Source of the DNA: Planctomycetaceae bacterium
GTDB lineage: Bacteria > Planctomycetota > Planctomycetia > Gemmatales > Gemmataceae
Direction: 5' to 3'
Assembly: GCA_013823135.1 (NCBI GenBank)
Contig: PNLP01000011.1
Location: 1-64,000, forward strand
Length of the DNA: 64,000 nt
This document shows positions 63,724 to 64,000 of this stretch, piece after piece. The notes under the pieces are model-generated. The model did no database searches, was not told the origin of the DNA, and saw only the letters and a program-made list of their open reading frames with translations. The position numbers were made by a program, and so were the translations under genes. Every line of letters begins with the position of its first letter. Positions within the stretch are counted from its first letter, which is position 1.

Positions 63724-64000
63724 ATGCTCCGCACGTCCCTCGTGCTCGTTCTGCTCACCGCAACTGCTGCAACTGCCGAGAAGCCCGGCCCGTTCTACCC
63801 GCCACTTCCGAAAGCCATCACCAGTTTCGGGGCGATCGAGTCCGATGGCTTCATCTACGTTTACGGTGGTCACGCAGGCAAAGCGCACGGTTACTCCAGC
63901 GATACAAGTCTGGGCACGTTCCTCCGTTTGCCCACGGGCGGCGGCACGAAATGGGAAGAGTTGCCGGGCGGTCCGGGGCTGATCGGCCTGAACCTGGCGG
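63724..64000 (+). CDS. Secreted kelch/galactose-oxidase-like beta-propeller protein (cut by window end)
   Basis: The frame starts at ATG 63724 with GGGAGTGA upstream and is open to the end of the window (92 codons). The signal peptide is LRTSLVLVLLTATAATAEKP. It continues PKAITSFGAIESDGFIYVYG, where GGHAGKAHGYS completes the first kelch-like blade, and then TKWEELPGGPGLIGLNLA. The combination of SDG.IYVYGGH with W..LP is typical for kelch repeats. The remaining blades lie outside the window, so substrate or binding role is not visible. Confidence 0.8.
   Translation, partial: MLRTSLVLVLLTATAATAEKPGPFYPPLPKAITSFGAIESDGFIYVYGGHAGKAHGYSSDTSLGTFLRLPTGGGTKWEELPGGPGLIGLNLA

Overview
The window looks like a high-GC planctomycete of the Gemmataceae/Gemmatales type. 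The evidence is three DUF1559 pilin-like proteins that start with a class III prepilin leader, DUF1501 and DUF1080 proteins, a TIGR03067-like domain, a Gemmata-type paralogue with a C-terminal RGCWVVDLLLGK signature, an ECF sigma factor next to a WD40-carrying Ser/Thr kinase, and many Tat-exported or lipid-anchored proteins. This lineage call is inference from gene content; no 16S gene is present.

Layout: 1-459 is the 3' end of a sensor histidine kinase. 1523-8315 holds secreted proteins: a lipoprotein, a DUF1559 protein, a beta-propeller/phosphoesterase, and a purple acid phosphatase fused in frame to a complete DUF1559 protein. 9258-15314 encodes one giant polytopic membrane protein. 15.7-20.27 kb is a decayed integrated element: frameshifted minus-strand genes, two intact small HTH genes, and a tyrosine integrase with a stop codon and a frameshift, ending inside tRNA-Arg(ACG). 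20.5-24.5 kb has a PP2C phosphatase, an ATP-grasp ligase, a DUF1501 protein and a Gemmata-family protein.

24.8-33.6 kb is a complete minus-strand F1Fo ATP synthase operon (atpZ-like, atpI-like, B, E, F, H, A, G, D, C). It has a DUF1569 gene between atpG and atpD, a roughly 55-residue insertion in the alpha subunit, signal peptides on the b and c subunits, and a different palindromic repeat in each of three spacers. 34.4-42.7 kb holds a DUF4912 protein, an ApbE-DoxX-Gfo/Idh/MocA cluster, a DUF1080 protein and a second DUF1559/lipoprotein pair.

42.9-57.5 kb is a co-directional MoxR - DUF58 - TIGR03067-like - BatA-like vWA - vWA/amidotransferase-fold - large membrane protein - Met/Gly-rich coiled-coil - alpha/alpha-toroid cluster, probably an envelope chaperone or assembly system. 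57.8-64 kb has an ECF sigma factor with its kinase, a small secreted protein, a DUF11-like repeat protein and the start of a kelch-type protein.

At least seven families of intergenic inverted repeats occur. One has been captured inside a coding sequence. The most unusual items are the phosphatase-pilin fusion, the Met-rich protein in the MoxR cluster, the alpha-subunit insertion and the repeat-invaded spacers.
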